From assembly GCA_937967325.1 (NCBI GenBank), contig CALBSQ010000193.1, forward strand, positions 1-64,000: a stretch of 64,000 nucleotides of DNA, in the 5' to 3' direction. Under the pieces are notes generated by a model. That model had not been told where the DNA came from. It did not search any database and worked only from the letters and a program-made list of their open reading frames with translations. The DNA comes from an uncultured Chloroflexota bacterium. Its GTDB lineage: Bacteria; Chloroflexota; UBA4733. Position 1 is the stretch's first letter. Every line of letters begins with the position of its first letter. The position numbers and the translations under genes are program-made. Positions 50,552 to 59,064 of the stretch are shown one piece after another.

Positions 50552-53170
50552 CTATCGCCCCGCCAACACCACAATCCTGTGGTTTGAGCTGTCCGACACG
50601 TAGAGGTCGCCGTTCGGGCCGACGGCAATACCGGTGGGATCGACCAACGCCGTGCCCGACAGTGTCCACACGGCCATCGGCTGCCCCTGCGCCGAGTACA
50701 CGAGGATGCGTCCGGGTGTGACATTGGGATCGGTCACGTAGACCGTGCCGTCGGCCGCGACGGCAATATAGGGTTCGTTGTGGACGTTGGTCTGCCAGGT
50801 CGAGACGGGCCACTGGGCGACTGGCTGACCGGTCGCGCTGAGCACCTGCACACGGCGATTCCAAGTATCAGCCACCACCAAGCTACCCTGCGGCGTCAGG
50901 GCCAGCCCCACCGGCTCGTTGAGCTGTCCGGCAGCTCCGCCGCCGCCGCCGAACTGGGCTATGAACTTCCCGTTGTTGTCGAACTCTTGGATTCGCTTGT
51001 TTCCGGTATCGGTGACGTAGACATTGCCCTTGGCGTCAACAGCGACGGAGCGAGGCCCATAGAATTCCGAAGGATTGCCGGACGCCTGCCCGTTTGTAGC
51101 CCCATAGGCGCCCCACCTTGACACGAAGTGCAGGTCACGATCTAGCTTGACGACGCGGTGATTCCAGGTGTCTGCGACAAAGATGTTGCCTCGATCATCT
51201 ACAGCCAGGCCGGTCGAGTTCTTGAGGGCGTCATCGCCACTGCCGGTGTACTTGGCCACGACTGATCCATCGGGTCCGAACTTGACGACTTCACTGGTGA
51301 CCGCGTCGACCACCACGACGGAACCGTCGGCGAGCACCGCCAGTTGTCGCGGGCCATCAATCGGATTCGGCTGAGACGTTCCGGGTCCGAGCACGCGCTT
51401 GGCGGCAATCGTCATTGGGGCGGGCAATGGAGCGGCAGCCGTCGCTGGTGCTGTAGAACCGATTGCCTGACCTCCGGGAGCGGCGGCGGCTGAGCCGCCG
51501 ACAATGCTCACGCCGGGCACGTCGTTGCGGACGTACAGCCACTCGTCGAGCGAGCCTTCGGGATTCCAAGGCTTGCGCCACATGAGCCAGTTGGCCCAAT
51601 CCTTCAACGTCGCGTGATCGTAGTCCGGTACCCACCAGACGCGGAGGTGGAAGCGATAGCCAGTGTAGTTGTTGAGCTGGGGCAGCAGCTTTGTCCGGTT
51701 AGGGTCGGCAACCAGGAGCGCCTGGGCGTTGGGGGCGTAGCTGTCCGCGCTCATATCCACGAACGAGACGCTGTGGAGATCTCGCAGATACCAGGCCCAA
51801 GGCCAGTCGACCCCATCCCAACTATCCAGGTCCAACTTGAGGTTCTGGCCGGTCACATCGAAGGCGCGACGATCGATAGCTATGATCTGATCCCGCACCG
51901 ACGGGATTTCGGTCGAGGACTGCGTAAAGATCAGGAACTCCTCGGGATCGGCCGGGTGGGCAAATGCCAGCGCCGTGCTGGAGTGGAGGAGGTACACTGC
52001 GCCAACGGCCGCCAGGGCCAGACCGATCTTGCCGGGAAGCCGCGCCCGACCCTGCCACAGTGCTTGCGCACCGATGCCCGCCAGGAACAGCAGTGGCAGC
52101 ATGACGTGCAAGAGCAGCCAGGGCATCTTCTCCCCGGCCCAAGAATACAAGATCAGGCCCAGAACAAATGCCCAGACGAGGAACAGCCGGAGCAGCGTGG
52201 GCCGTCGAAACACGGCAACGAGGCCAACAGCGCCGAGAATGACCTCCGGCCAAGCGTATGCGGTGAGCAAGACCAGGTAGTAGTACCACGGCTCGTTGCC
52301 CCGCTGAACTGGCTGCTGCGCCAGCCAGTACTGAATGCTCTTGACGAGGCCGTCCTGCAACCCGTGGGGGTTTGTGAAGAAGGTGGTGAACAGTACGGTG
52401 AATACACCAACGAACGAGGCAGCTCCCCACAGCCAGGCGTCGGCGCCTACCGATCGAACGGCGCTGATGAGCGGCGCGTCGGCTGCCCGGCGGCCCGACG
52501 CGCGACCTTCCCACAACTGTAGGGCCAGCGCGACCAGGAAGAAGGCGCCCGCAACGAAGACGGTAATGTAGGTAGTTTCCTTGGTGGCGAAGCCGGCCGC
52601 CAAAAGGCCGAGAATGAGCGCCGGCTGCCACGGGCGAGGACGCTCCAGAAACCTGAAGGTTGCTGCCAGAAGCGCCAGCGTGAGGCAAGCAATGTAAATG
52701 TCCTCGCGCGTGAAGCGCGAGAAGTAGAGGTACGCAGGCCCCAGGCAAAGGAGGGCGGAGGTGACGAATGAGGCGACGAATCCAAGCTGCCGACGAAAGA
52801 AAAAGGGCAACGCGACGATCGCCGTGCCCATGAGCGCCGGCGCCAGGCGAGCTGTGAAGTCGCTCGCCCCGAAGAGCAAGTACATCAGCGAGATCAGATA
52901 GAAGCGAAGCGGACCGTGCAACAGGGGATCATATTTGTAGCCTCCACCGGTGAAGAGGACCCACGAAAAATAGGCGTCCTGACTCTCGTCGTGGTGGAAG
53001 GGCTTGTCGCCGAGTGCGACCAGCCGTAGCACGAGCGCCAGGATCGTCAATGCCGCGAAGGCGAGAACCTGTCCGTCGACCTGAATCCCAGCGAGGAGCG
53101 GCCGATCGAGAGCGACGACGCGCTGCTCGGTCGATCTGGACCTTGGCGTGACCGGTTCAGCAACAACCAA
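50552..53170 (-). CDS. Agl23/TIGR03663-type membrane glycosyltransferase fused to a six-repeat NHL propeller
   Basis: An 872-residue fusion. Residues about 30-560 form a multi-pass membrane protein with GDKPFHHDESQDAYFSW and the YKYDPLLHGPLRFYLIS motif of the TIGR03663 family (flippase-activity-associated, related to PMT/ArnT lipid-linked sugar transferases). After a linker, residues about 595-872 contain six NHL repeats (for example GLAVDDRGNIFVADTWNHRVVK), enough for a closed beta-propeller on the outer face. TTG 53170 follows AAGGA. The propeller could bind a glycan or protein substrate; this is inference. Confidence 0.88.
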   Translation of the reverse strand: MVVAEPVTPRSRSTEQRVVALDRPLLAGIQVDGQVLAFAALTILALVLRLVALGDKPFHHDESQDAYFSWVLFTGGGYKYDPLLHGPLRFYLISLMYLLFGASDFTARLAPALMGTAIVALPFFFRRQLGFVASFVTSALLCLGPAYLYFSRFTREDIYIACLTLALLAATFRFLERPRPWQPALILGLLAAGFATKETTYITVFVAGAFFLVALALQLWEGRASGRRAADAPLISAVRSVGADAWLWGAASFVGVFTVLFTTFFTNPHGLQDGLVKSIQYWLAQQPVQRGNEPWYYYLVLLTAYAWPEVILGAVGLVAVFRRPTLLRLFLVWAFVLGLILYSWAGEKMPWLLLHVMLPLLFLAGIGAQALWQGRARLPGKIGLALAAVGAVYLLHSSTALAFAHPADPEEFLIFTQSSTEIPSVRDQIIAIDRRAFDVTGQNLKLDLDSWDGVDWPWAWYLRDLHSVSFVDMSADSYAPNAQALLVADPNRTKLLPQLNNYTGYRFHLRVWWVPDYDHATLKDWANWLMWRKPWNPEGSLDEWLYVRNDVPGVSIVGGSAAAAPGGQAIGSTAPATAAAPLPAPMTIAAKRVLGPGTSQPNPIDGPRQLAVLADGSVVVVDAVTSEVVKFGPDGSVVAKYTGSGDDALKNSTGLAVDDRGNIFVADTWNHRVVKLDRDLHFVSRWGAYGATNGQASGNPSEFYGPRSVAVDAKGNVYVTDTGNKRIQEFDNNGKFIAQFGGGGGAAGQLNEPVGLALTPQGSLVVADTWNRRVQVLSATGQPVAQWPVSTWQTNVHNEPYIAVAADGTVYVTDPNVTPGRILVYSAQGQPMAVWTLSGTALVDPTGIAVGPNGDLYVSDSSNHRIVVLAGR

Positions 53171-53310
53171 TGTGATTCATCCTTATCGAGGAGCCGATCA
53201 AAACAGAGCGGGGCGCTTCCCGGCATGCAGCGTCGCCGCCTCACCGAAACAGCAGCTTCGACCGCGCAACTATAACTCTCGCTTTAGCCCTGGGCCAATG
53301 GTCAGCTTCC

Positions 53311-53316
53311 ATTATA
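53311..53316 (-). promoter_or_regulatory. Candidate -10 element for the Agl23-NHL gene
   Basis: A perfect minus-strand TATAAT lies 141 bp before the TTG start in the 250-bp gap 53171-53420. No good -35 hexamer is found at the expected distance, so this is tentative. Confidence 0.3.
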
Positions 53317-53420
53317 GAGCACGTCAGAGGCGAAGATTGCCTACCTGCCCGCCCGGGGACAGCCCATGTCCGCAAGAGCGCCAGCGCGGGTTGGGTGGCA
53401 TCCAGCTCAGTAATAGGTGA

Positions 53421-54686
53421 TCAGTCCACCTTCTCGATCTTCGCGCCCAGTGAGCTGAGTCGCGCCACGATGTCCTCGTAGCCGCGCTCGACGCGCTCGG
53501 CGCCGCGAATCTCGCTGGCGCCCTCGGCGCTGAGACCAGCCAGCAGCAGCGCCATCCCCGCGCGCAAGTCGGGCCCGTCCACTCGCTCGCCGTGGAGGGG
53601 AGTCGGTCCAGTGACGACGCAGCGATGGGGGTCGCACAGCACGATGTTCGCGCCCATCGCCACCAGGCGATCAACAAAGAACATGCGCGACTCGAACATC
53701 CAGTCGTGGATGAGCGTTGTGCCTCGACACTGCGTCGCCAGCGTAATCATCGGCGAGATCAGGTCCGTCGGAAAGCCCGGCCAGATATTCGAATCGATCT
53801 TCCTCGTGCCTACCATGTCACCCGGCTCGACGTGGAGGCAACAACGGCATTCGCCCTTGAACTGCAGCCGCAGCCCCATGCGGTCGAGGATCAGACCGAT
53901 CATCTCCAACTGCTCTGGATTGACGCCCTCAATGTCGATGCTGCCGCCGGTGACCGCCGCGGCGATGGCAAAGGTACCGACATCGATGTGATCCGCTGCC
54001 ACCGTATAGCTGGTCCCGTTCAGCGGTCTGCCGCCTTCGATGGTGAGCACATTGCTTCCGAGGCCGGAGAGCTCCGCACCCATCGCCTGAAGGAATCGCC
54101 CAAAGTCGACCGTGTGCGGCTCGCAGGCGGCGTGCTTGATGACGGTGGTCCCGCGGCTGGCGCAGGCAGCCATCATGGTGTTCTCGGTCGCGGTGACGGA
54201 CGCTTCATCGAGGAAGATCGATGCGCCGACGAGCTCCCTAGCACGGATGTTGACGGCATCGCGAGCCGGCCGAACCGTTGCCCCCAGCGCCTCTAACGCG
54301 TCGAGGTGGGTGCCGATGTCCCGGCGTCCGATGGCGCAGCCGCCCGGTCGCCCGATTTCGACCATCCCCGTGCGGGCCAAAAGAGGCCCCATAACCAGCA
54401 CGGAAGCGCGCTCCTCCGCCACCAGGTTGCCACGCACGCGATGTTCCCGAACGCCCTTGCAGCAAATGCGCAGCGTGCGGGTACCCAACCCCTGCACCTC
54501 CGCGCCGAGACCCTGGAGGATCTGCCCAACCACTAGGACCGCGTTGATCAGCGGCACATTGTGGATCTCGCAAGGCTCGTCCGTGAGCAACGTCGCCGCC
54601 ATCATCGGCAGCACGCCGTTCTTGTTGGCCGCCGCACGTACGGTACCCCGCAGGCGCTGTCCGCCTTCGACCCGGAATCCAGCCAC
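53421..54686 (-). CDS. murA: UDP-N-acetylglucosamine 1-carboxyvinyltransferase
   Basis: MurA adds enolpyruvate from PEP to UDP-GlcNAc, the first committed step of peptidoglycan synthesis. The protein has the start FRVEGGQRLRGTVRAAANKN, the fosfomycin-target cysteine in RPGGCAIGRRDIGTHL, and later FPTDLISPMITLA with DWMFESRMFFVDRL. GTG 54686 (AGGGGG upstream) gives 421 aa, the usual length; the frame upstream adds 33 unlikely residues. It stands alone, not in a mur cluster. Confidence 0.94.
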   Translation of the reverse strand: MAGFRVEGGQRLRGTVRAAANKNGVLPMMAATLLTDEPCEIHNVPLINAVLVVGQILQGLGAEVQGLGTRTLRICCKGVREHRVRGNLVAEERASVLVMGPLLARTGMVEIGRPGGCAIGRRDIGTHLDALEALGATVRPARDAVNIRARELVGASIFLDEASVTATENTMMAACASRGTTVIKHAACEPHTVDFGRFLQAMGAELSGLGSNVLTIEGGRPLNGTSYTVAADHIDVGTFAIAAAVTGGSIDIEGVNPEQLEMIGLILDRMGLRLQFKGECRCCLHVEPGDMVGTRKIDSNIWPGFPTDLISPMITLATQCRGTTLIHDWMFESRMFFVDRLVAMGANIVLCDPHRCVVTGPTPLHGERVDGPDLRAGMALLLAGLSAEGASEIRGAERVERGYEDIVARLSSLGAKIEKVD

Positions 54687-54821
54687 CGCCCACCCCCTGC
54701 GCGCCACTACCGCTGAGTAAGGTAGCACCGGACGTGACTGTCCGGCAATGCCGCGGACCCTTTTGGCGTCAGGCGCAAGTTTCACGCTGGCGAATGCAGG
54801 GGGCGCTCCTTGCGCGGGACC

Positions 54822-54870
54822 GCCCGACGCTGAACCGTCGGGCTAACAGATTTAGCCCGGCTGAAGCCGG
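54822..54870 (-). terminator. Paired hairpins between the SAM-hydrolase and murA genes
   Basis: GCCCGACG (54822-54829) pairs with CGTCGGGC (54836-54843) around six bases, and CCGGC (54857-54861) pairs with GCCGG (54866-54870). They lie in the 215-bp spacer downstream of the SAM-hydrolase gene and may terminate its transcript before murA. Confidence 0.4.
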
Positions 54871-54901
54871 CTGGCGGCGTTTGCCACTGCGAACGGCGAT
54901 C

Positions 54902-55756
54902 TTAGCCGCCTTTGGGCGGGTTTAAACTGTTAGCCTGCTGGTTCAGCAGGCGCACTGGGGCGCCGGGACCAATACCAGTTTCCCGCGCGGCGTTGCCGTT
55001 GCTGATGGCGACCTCCAGCAGTCCAGATCCCCCAGCCAGCAAGAGCAGGGGGCGATCCCCGCCGCCGTCCTGCACCAAGCGTCCGTCGCCGTAGGTCCGC
55101 ACCGGCAGCAACGCTCGCTCGCCGATCCAGGCCGCCACGATGCCGCGCTCAACCCCCTGATGCCAGTACGCGGTAGCGCGCAGATTGGTCACCAGGTTGC
55201 CAAAATGATCTGCGCAGAGCACCGTGCCGGCCGTTTCTCCTAACGCTACGTCACCTAGCTGCAGGTCGCGCTGGGGCGACGGCGGCGTGGCCGGCGTCCC
55301 CAGGTCTCCCGCCGGAACTCCGTTGGCCAGGTGCGCCGCGATAGGAGCAAAGATATCCCGTGCATGAAAGGTCTGCGAGACAGGCGATAGCCAGTAGCGC
55401 GGCTGGTCCAGCAGCCAGCAGCCCTCCAGACTCTCCGGCGGCGCGATCAGACTGAAGAGGCCATTGTCCGGACCGACGAACCACTGGCCGTTAGCGCGCA
55501 GCACCAAAGGACGCCGATCCGTGCCCACGCCGGGGTCTATCACGGCCAGATGCACGGTACCGGGCGGGAAATGCGGACAGGCGGAAAACAGCGCCACCGC
55601 CCCGGCCCGCACGTCTTGTGGTGGAACGCCGTGCGTCAGGTCGATCACGCGCGCTGCCGGCGCGACGCGAGCAAGCACTCCGTGTACCACGCCGACGTAG
55701 GTATCCTGATGTCCGAAGTCGGAAGTGAACGTGATCGTCGCGGCCACAACTGGCAA
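54902..55756 (-). CDS. SAM hydroxide adenosyltransferase (DUF62 family)
   Basis: The 284-residue enzyme hydrolyses S-adenosylmethionine to adenosine and methionine. The D-R-H triad of the hydrolase branch is visible: Asp and Arg in VIDPGVGTDRRPLVLR and His in FHARDIFAP. It lacks features of the fluorinase or chlorinase branch. Typical family start ITFTSDFGHQDTYVG. The TTG at 55756 abuts the stop of the upstream small membrane-protein gene; GTG 55747 is an alternative. Confidence 0.9.
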   Translation of the reverse strand: MPVVAATITFTSDFGHQDTYVGVVHGVLARVAPAARVIDLTHGVPPQDVRAGAVALFSACPHFPPGTVHLAVIDPGVGTDRRPLVLRANGQWFVGPDNGLFSLIAPPESLEGCWLLDQPRYWLSPVSQTFHARDIFAPIAAHLANGVPAGDLGTPATPPSPQRDLQLGDVALGETAGTVLCADHFGNLVTNLRATAYWHQGVERGIVAAWIGERALLPVRTYGDGRLVQDGGGDRPLLLLAGGSGLLEVAISNGNAARETGIGPGAPVRLLNQQANSLNPPKGG

Positions 55757-56008
55757 CTACAGTCGCAAGACGGAGGCAACGACCAGCAGGGCAACGGCAG
55801 TCACCGAGCTCTCCACGACCGGCACCTCACCGAGGCCCAAACTGGTCCAATGATGGTACGCGGCGATGACGAAGCCGCCGAAGAAACCCGCGACGGAAAA
55901 GGCCCAGTAGAGCCACAGACGGTGGCCCGTCTTCCCCATGACCAGCGCATAGGCCAGCGCATAGATGCTGGCCAGGAGGAGGCTAACGATGATGGCTGGC
56001 AGTTCCAC
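55757..56008 (-). CDS. Small three-helix membrane protein of unknown function
   Basis: An 83-residue protein with hydrophobic helices at about 4-22, 33-50 and 65-82, and a short polar loop AAYHHWTSLGLGEVP. No family is recognised. Its GTG start lies 12 bp after the mnmA stop and its stop directly abuts the SAM-hydrolase start, so the three genes are probably co-transcribed. Confidence 0.6.
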   Translation of the reverse strand: MELPAIIVSLLLASIYALAYALVMGKTGHRLWLYWAFSVAGFFGGFVIAAYHHWTSLGLGEVPVVESSVTAVALLVVASVLRL

Positions 56009-56020
56009 AGCGGTTACCGA

Positions 56021-57094
56021 TCAGCCAGACACATCCCCAGCGCCGATCACTTCCTCGCCGCGATAAAAGACGGCCGCCTGCCCCGGCGCGACGCCTCGGA
56101 GCGGTCGATCCAGTGTCACCAGAGCCTCATCGCCGGGCAACGGCTCCAGCATGCCGGCCTGCTCCGGTGCGTGCGCTCTCACCTGGACGGCAACGGGCGC
56201 TGGTCCAGACGGAGAGGCGCCCGCGGTGTAGTGCATGTGACTTGCCCGTAACTGACGGCGCTCCAATCGCTCCGCTTCTCCGACAACGACAGTGTTGCTC
56301 ACGACATCGAGGCGCGTCACGAAGAGGGGACGCGGCCCGGCAACACCGAGACCCTTGCGCTGCCCGACGGTATAGTCGATCAAGCCGGTATGACGTCCTA
56401 TTACGTGGCCGTCCTCGTGGCGGATCTCACCCGCCGCGACCTGCCCCGGAATCTGCCGACGCAGGAAATCGCGATAGGTGCCGGCGGTGACAAAGCACAG
56501 CTCCTGACTTTCCGGCTTCGCGGCAATCTCGATGCCGAACCCGGCGGCCAGCTCCCGAACCTCCTTCTTGGTGTAACTGCCAAGGGGAAACAGGCTATGA
56601 CTCAACTGCGCCTGGTTGAGCCGGCAGAGCGCATAGGACTGATCTTTTTGCCGGTCCACCCCACGTAACAGCCGAACTGGTCCGTCGGTCGTTGCATCCA
56701 GCCGGGCATAGTGACCGGTCGCCACGTAGTCCGCTCCCAGCGCCAGAGCACGCGTTAGCAACGCATCGAACTTGATGTACTGATTGCAGCGCACACAAGG
56801 GTTTGGCGTATTTCCCGTCGTGTATGCGGTTACAAAACTGTCGACAATCTGCTGCTTGAAGCGCTCCTCCACGTTCAGTACATAGTGCGGCGCATCCAGC
56901 ACATCGCAGACTCGGCGAGCATCTTGCACTGACTCCAGGGAGCAACACCGGTTTTCCCGTGTCGCGCCGGGACCATGCTCCTCACTCCACAATCGCAACG
57001 TGAGCCCGACAATGGTGTGCCCCTCACGGGCTAGCAATGCCGCGGCCACGGCGCTGTCCACGCCGCCGCTCATGGCCACGGCCACCGTTGCCAT
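56021..57094 (-). CDS. mnmA: tRNA-specific 2-thiouridylase
   Basis: MnmA thiolates U34 of the Lys, Glu and Gln tRNAs. The PP-loop is AMSGGVDSAVAAALL; the two catalytic cysteines are in NPCVRCNQYIKFDALL and QELCFVTAG; IDYTVGQRKGLG is the conserved central segment. Length (357 aa) is normal. ATG 57094 fits the family N-terminus exactly. Confidence 0.95.
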   Translation of the reverse strand: MATVAVAMSGGVDSAVAAALLAREGHTIVGLTLRLWSEEHGPGATRENRCCSLESVQDARRVCDVLDAPHYVLNVEERFKQQIVDSFVTAYTTGNTPNPCVRCNQYIKFDALLTRALALGADYVATGHYARLDATTDGPVRLLRGVDRQKDQSYALCRLNQAQLSHSLFPLGSYTKKEVRELAAGFGIEIAAKPESQELCFVTAGTYRDFLRRQIPGQVAAGEIRHEDGHVIGRHTGLIDYTVGQRKGLGVAGPRPLFVTRLDVVSNTVVVGEAERLERRQLRASHMHYTAGASPSGPAPVAVQVRAHAPEQAGMLEPLPGDEALVTLDRPLRGVAPGQAAVFYRGEEVIGAGDVSG

Positions 57095-57300
57095 CGTTCG
57101 CTCCGTACACCAGAGGCTAACGTTACATCCTCCTGAGCCCTCGGCACGACCACTGTACCACAGCCTAGCAAGGAGACTACATTTTCACCCTCCGGGTGCC
57201 GGCAGGCTCTCCTGCGAGCGCTGGAGACCTGGCCGGTGCTATCATTGGCACGGAATCGGGCGAGCCCGCCCTATGTGGTGAAGTCGAAGGAGAGAGTCAC

Positions 57301-57855
57301 ATGGCCACGCCTGTTCTTCGACAACGCCTTAGTGTGGCGGACTACGAGCGCTTGTTCGAGGCCGGCATCTTCGGGGACGACGCCCACGTCGAGCTGGTGG
57401 CGGGAGAGATCATAGAGATGAGCCCAATCGGCCCCGGACACGCCACCACCGTGAGGACGTTGGAGGAGCTGGCCCATGACTCCGTGGGAAGGCGTGCGAC
57501 CGTCAGCATACAGAGCCCCATCCGTATCGAGCCCGACAGCGAACCAGAGCCCGACGTGGCGATCCTCCATCGGAGAAGCTACCGGGAAGCGCATCCAACA
57601 CCCGCCGACGTGCTGCTGGTGATCGAGGTGGCCGATTCGTCGCGCCTGCGGGATCGGCGGAAGAAGCTGCCGGTGTACGCCGCGGCCGGCATCGCGGAGA
57701 CCTGGCTGGTCGATCTGGTCAGCGAGACGATCGAGCGCCACACCGAGCCGAGGGACGGGCGATACCAGCACGTCGCCACAGCAAGGCGTGGCGAGTCACT
57801 GACTTCAACTGTGCTGCCCGAGATTACACTCGCGGTGGACACCGTCCTCTGGTAG
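57301..57855 (+). CDS. Uma2-family (DUF820) putative endonuclease
   Basis: A 184-residue protein of the PD-(D/E)XK-fold Uma2 family. It shows VELVAGEIIEMSPIGPGHA, EPEPDVAILHRRS (the PDV acid) and VLLVIEVADSS (the ExV motif), with RRKKLPVYAAAGIAETWLVD. Such genes are abundant in cyanobacteria and Chloroflexota and their role is not established. ATG 57301 follows GGAGAGAG. Confidence 0.85.
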   Translation: MATPVLRQRLSVADYERLFEAGIFGDDAHVELVAGEIIEMSPIGPGHATTVRTLEELAHDSVGRRATVSIQSPIRIEPDSEPEPDVAILHRRSYREAHPTPADVLLVIEVADSSRLRDRRKKLPVYAAAGIAETWLVDLVSETIERHTEPRDGRYQHVATARRGESLTSTVLPEITLAVDTVLW

Positions 57856-57961
57856 CTACCCGTAGTCACGCTGCAGCTGACGGATTCGGCACGGCCCCAC
57901 GTCCCAGGACGCTCGACAGTACGGTACGTGAGCCGACCTCGAACTATGGTACAGTCTATTC

Positions 57962-58046
57962 GGAGAGGTGTCCGAGTGGTTTATGGTGCCGCTCTCGAAA
58001 AGCGGTGTGCCGAAAGGTACCGGGGGTTCAAATCCCTCCCTCTCCG
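57962..58046 (+). tRNA. tRNA-Ser (anticodon CGA)
   Basis: The acceptor stem GGAGAGG pairs with CCTCTCC, discriminator G. The anticodon stem CCGCT/AGCGG holds the loop CTCGAAA (anticodon CGA, reads UCG). A long variable arm and the T-loop TTCAAAT confirm a class II serine tRNA. CCA is not encoded. Confidence 0.95.
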
Positions 58047-58065
58047 CGCGTGCTCGCTGCGCGAG

Positions 58066-58133
58066 CGATGAGGAGCAGGGGGGCAGGGGCGAGCGGATTC
58101 TCCCTTGCTCCTCTGCCCCCCTGCTCCTCATCG
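58066..58133. repeat. Inverted repeat H between two tRNA-Ser genes
   Basis: Perfect 21-bp arms (58066-58086 and 58113-58133, starting CGATGAGGAGCAGGGG) flank 26 bp. A smaller hairpin (GCTCG/CGAGC) precedes it. It fills most of the 94-bp gap between the two tRNA genes and might separate or terminate the transcripts. Confidence 0.85.
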
Positions 58134-58140
58134 AGTCCCC

Positions 58141-58228
58141 GGAGGGGTCGCCTAGTTGGCCTATGGCGCCGACCTGGAAAGTCGGTATGCTCGAAAGGGC
58201 ATCGTGGGTTCGAATCCCACCCCCTCCG
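58141..58228 (+). tRNA. tRNA-Ser (anticodon GGA)
   Basis: The acceptor stem GGAGGGG pairs with CCCCTCC, discriminator G. The anticodon stem CCGAC/GTCGG carries the loop CTGGAAA (anticodon GGA, reads UCC and UCU). It has a long variable arm and T-arm GTGGG-TTCGAAT-CCCAC. Its 3' end is 1 bp from the opposing DUF503 gene. Confidence 0.95.
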
Positions 58229-58229
58229 C

Positions 58230-58523
58230 TCAGAGAACGCTGACGATCTCCGTTTGCACGTCGGTCACGATGCCTTCGGTCAGATAGCGATCGACCACGT
58301 TCAAGGCATTAGCGATCAAGGCGTCCGCGTGCCTGCCGTCATTTGAGATTGTTGCGACGCCAATCGTGATGAGCTGCCACTGATCTAACGTCCCCACCTC
58401 CGCCGCTGCCACATTGGCCGCCTGGTGAAGGCGCGCCACCAGCGAGCGCACCGTCTGCCGCTTATCCTTGAGGGAGTGGCTGTACGGTAAGTGGATAGTA
58501 ATGCGAGCCGTTGCAACGTTCAT
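58230..58523 (-). CDS. DUF503 (YlxP-like) family protein
   Basis: A 97-residue protein with the DUF503 pattern: ITIHLPYSHSLKDKRQTVRSL, AEVGTLDQWQLITIGVATISND and a C-terminal helix and strand (QTEIVSVL). The family is small, cytoplasmic and often linked to translation genes such as rbfA; its function is unknown. Here it sits between tRNA genes and the SRP RNA. Confidence 0.87.
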   Translation of the reverse strand: MNVATARITIHLPYSHSLKDKRQTVRSLVARLHQAANVAAAEVGTLDQWQLITIGVATISNDGRHADALIANALNVVDRYLTEGIVTDVQTEIVSVL

Positions 58524-58591
58524 GCGCTACCAGTGTACAACGTTCTCGCGCCCGGCGCGGCAATCAGTGTGCGCCGTTTTCTGTCCGCCGG

Positions 58592-58620
58592 TTGGCATTC
58601 GGGCCAGGACGTGGTACTGT
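58592..58620 (+). promoter_or_regulatory. Promoter of the SRP RNA gene
   Basis: TTGGCA (58592-58597), a 17-bp spacer and TACTGT (58615-58620) place transcription start near 58627, exactly at the 5' end deduced from RNA pairing. Confidence 0.75.
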
Positions 58621-58626
58621 CATGGT

Positions 58627-58898
58627 GGCCGTGCTACACGGGGCGCTGGTGGTGCCTTGAACCCGCAATCCACCATAAGGCGGGGTGGAATTCCCGCCGG
58701 AGGCCGTGAGCCTGCTGATTCTGACCCTCCAGTCCGGTGTTGATGGATGGGTCCCGCGCGGCGGAGCCCTGCGAACCCCGTCAGGTCGGGAACGAAGCAG
58801 CGGTAAGCAGTCCGCTTCGGGTGCCGCGGGATAACCTATCCGGAGCCGGGTGGGGCGGCGTGGCAGTCGGGCCTCCGGTCGAAGGCAGGTGCACGGCC
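58627..58898 (+). ncRNA. ffs: Signal recognition particle RNA, long bacterial (Alu-domain) type
   Basis: The S-domain tip carries the SRP signature GTCAGGTCGGGAACGAAGCA closed by CCGC-type pairing. The 5' part (GCTACACGGGGCGCTGGTG and GCCTTGAACCCGCAATCC) matches the Alu domain of the Bacillus-type RNA, and GGCCGTGC at the 5' end pairs with GCACGGCC at 58891-58898. About 272 nt long, like the B. subtilis scRNA. It binds Ffh for co-translational membrane targeting. The signature loop has small deviations (GGGAACG instead of CCGGAAGG). Confidence 0.93.
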
Positions 58899-58905
58899 TC
58901 ACCCA

Positions 58906-59064
58906 CGAGCCGTCAGCTATCAGCCGTCAGGTATCAGCACATAGTTACCGATGCCATGCCCAGCCCAAGCCGGCAAAGAAGCCCCGAATACCGATGCCGA
59001 TTGGCCCCAAGGCAAAGACAGGTTAATCGTTGCTGGCGGCTGATGGCTGACGGCTGATGGCTCG
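58906..59064. repeat. Inverted-repeat cassette A3 (degenerate)
   Basis: Arms of 33 bp (58906-58938 and 59032-59064) of the GCTATCAGC family are only about 80 % complementary and the spacer (93 bp) differs from A1 and A2. It begins 8 bp after the SRP RNA and its right arm encodes the last 11 codons or so of the convergent M48 gene. Confidence 0.8.
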
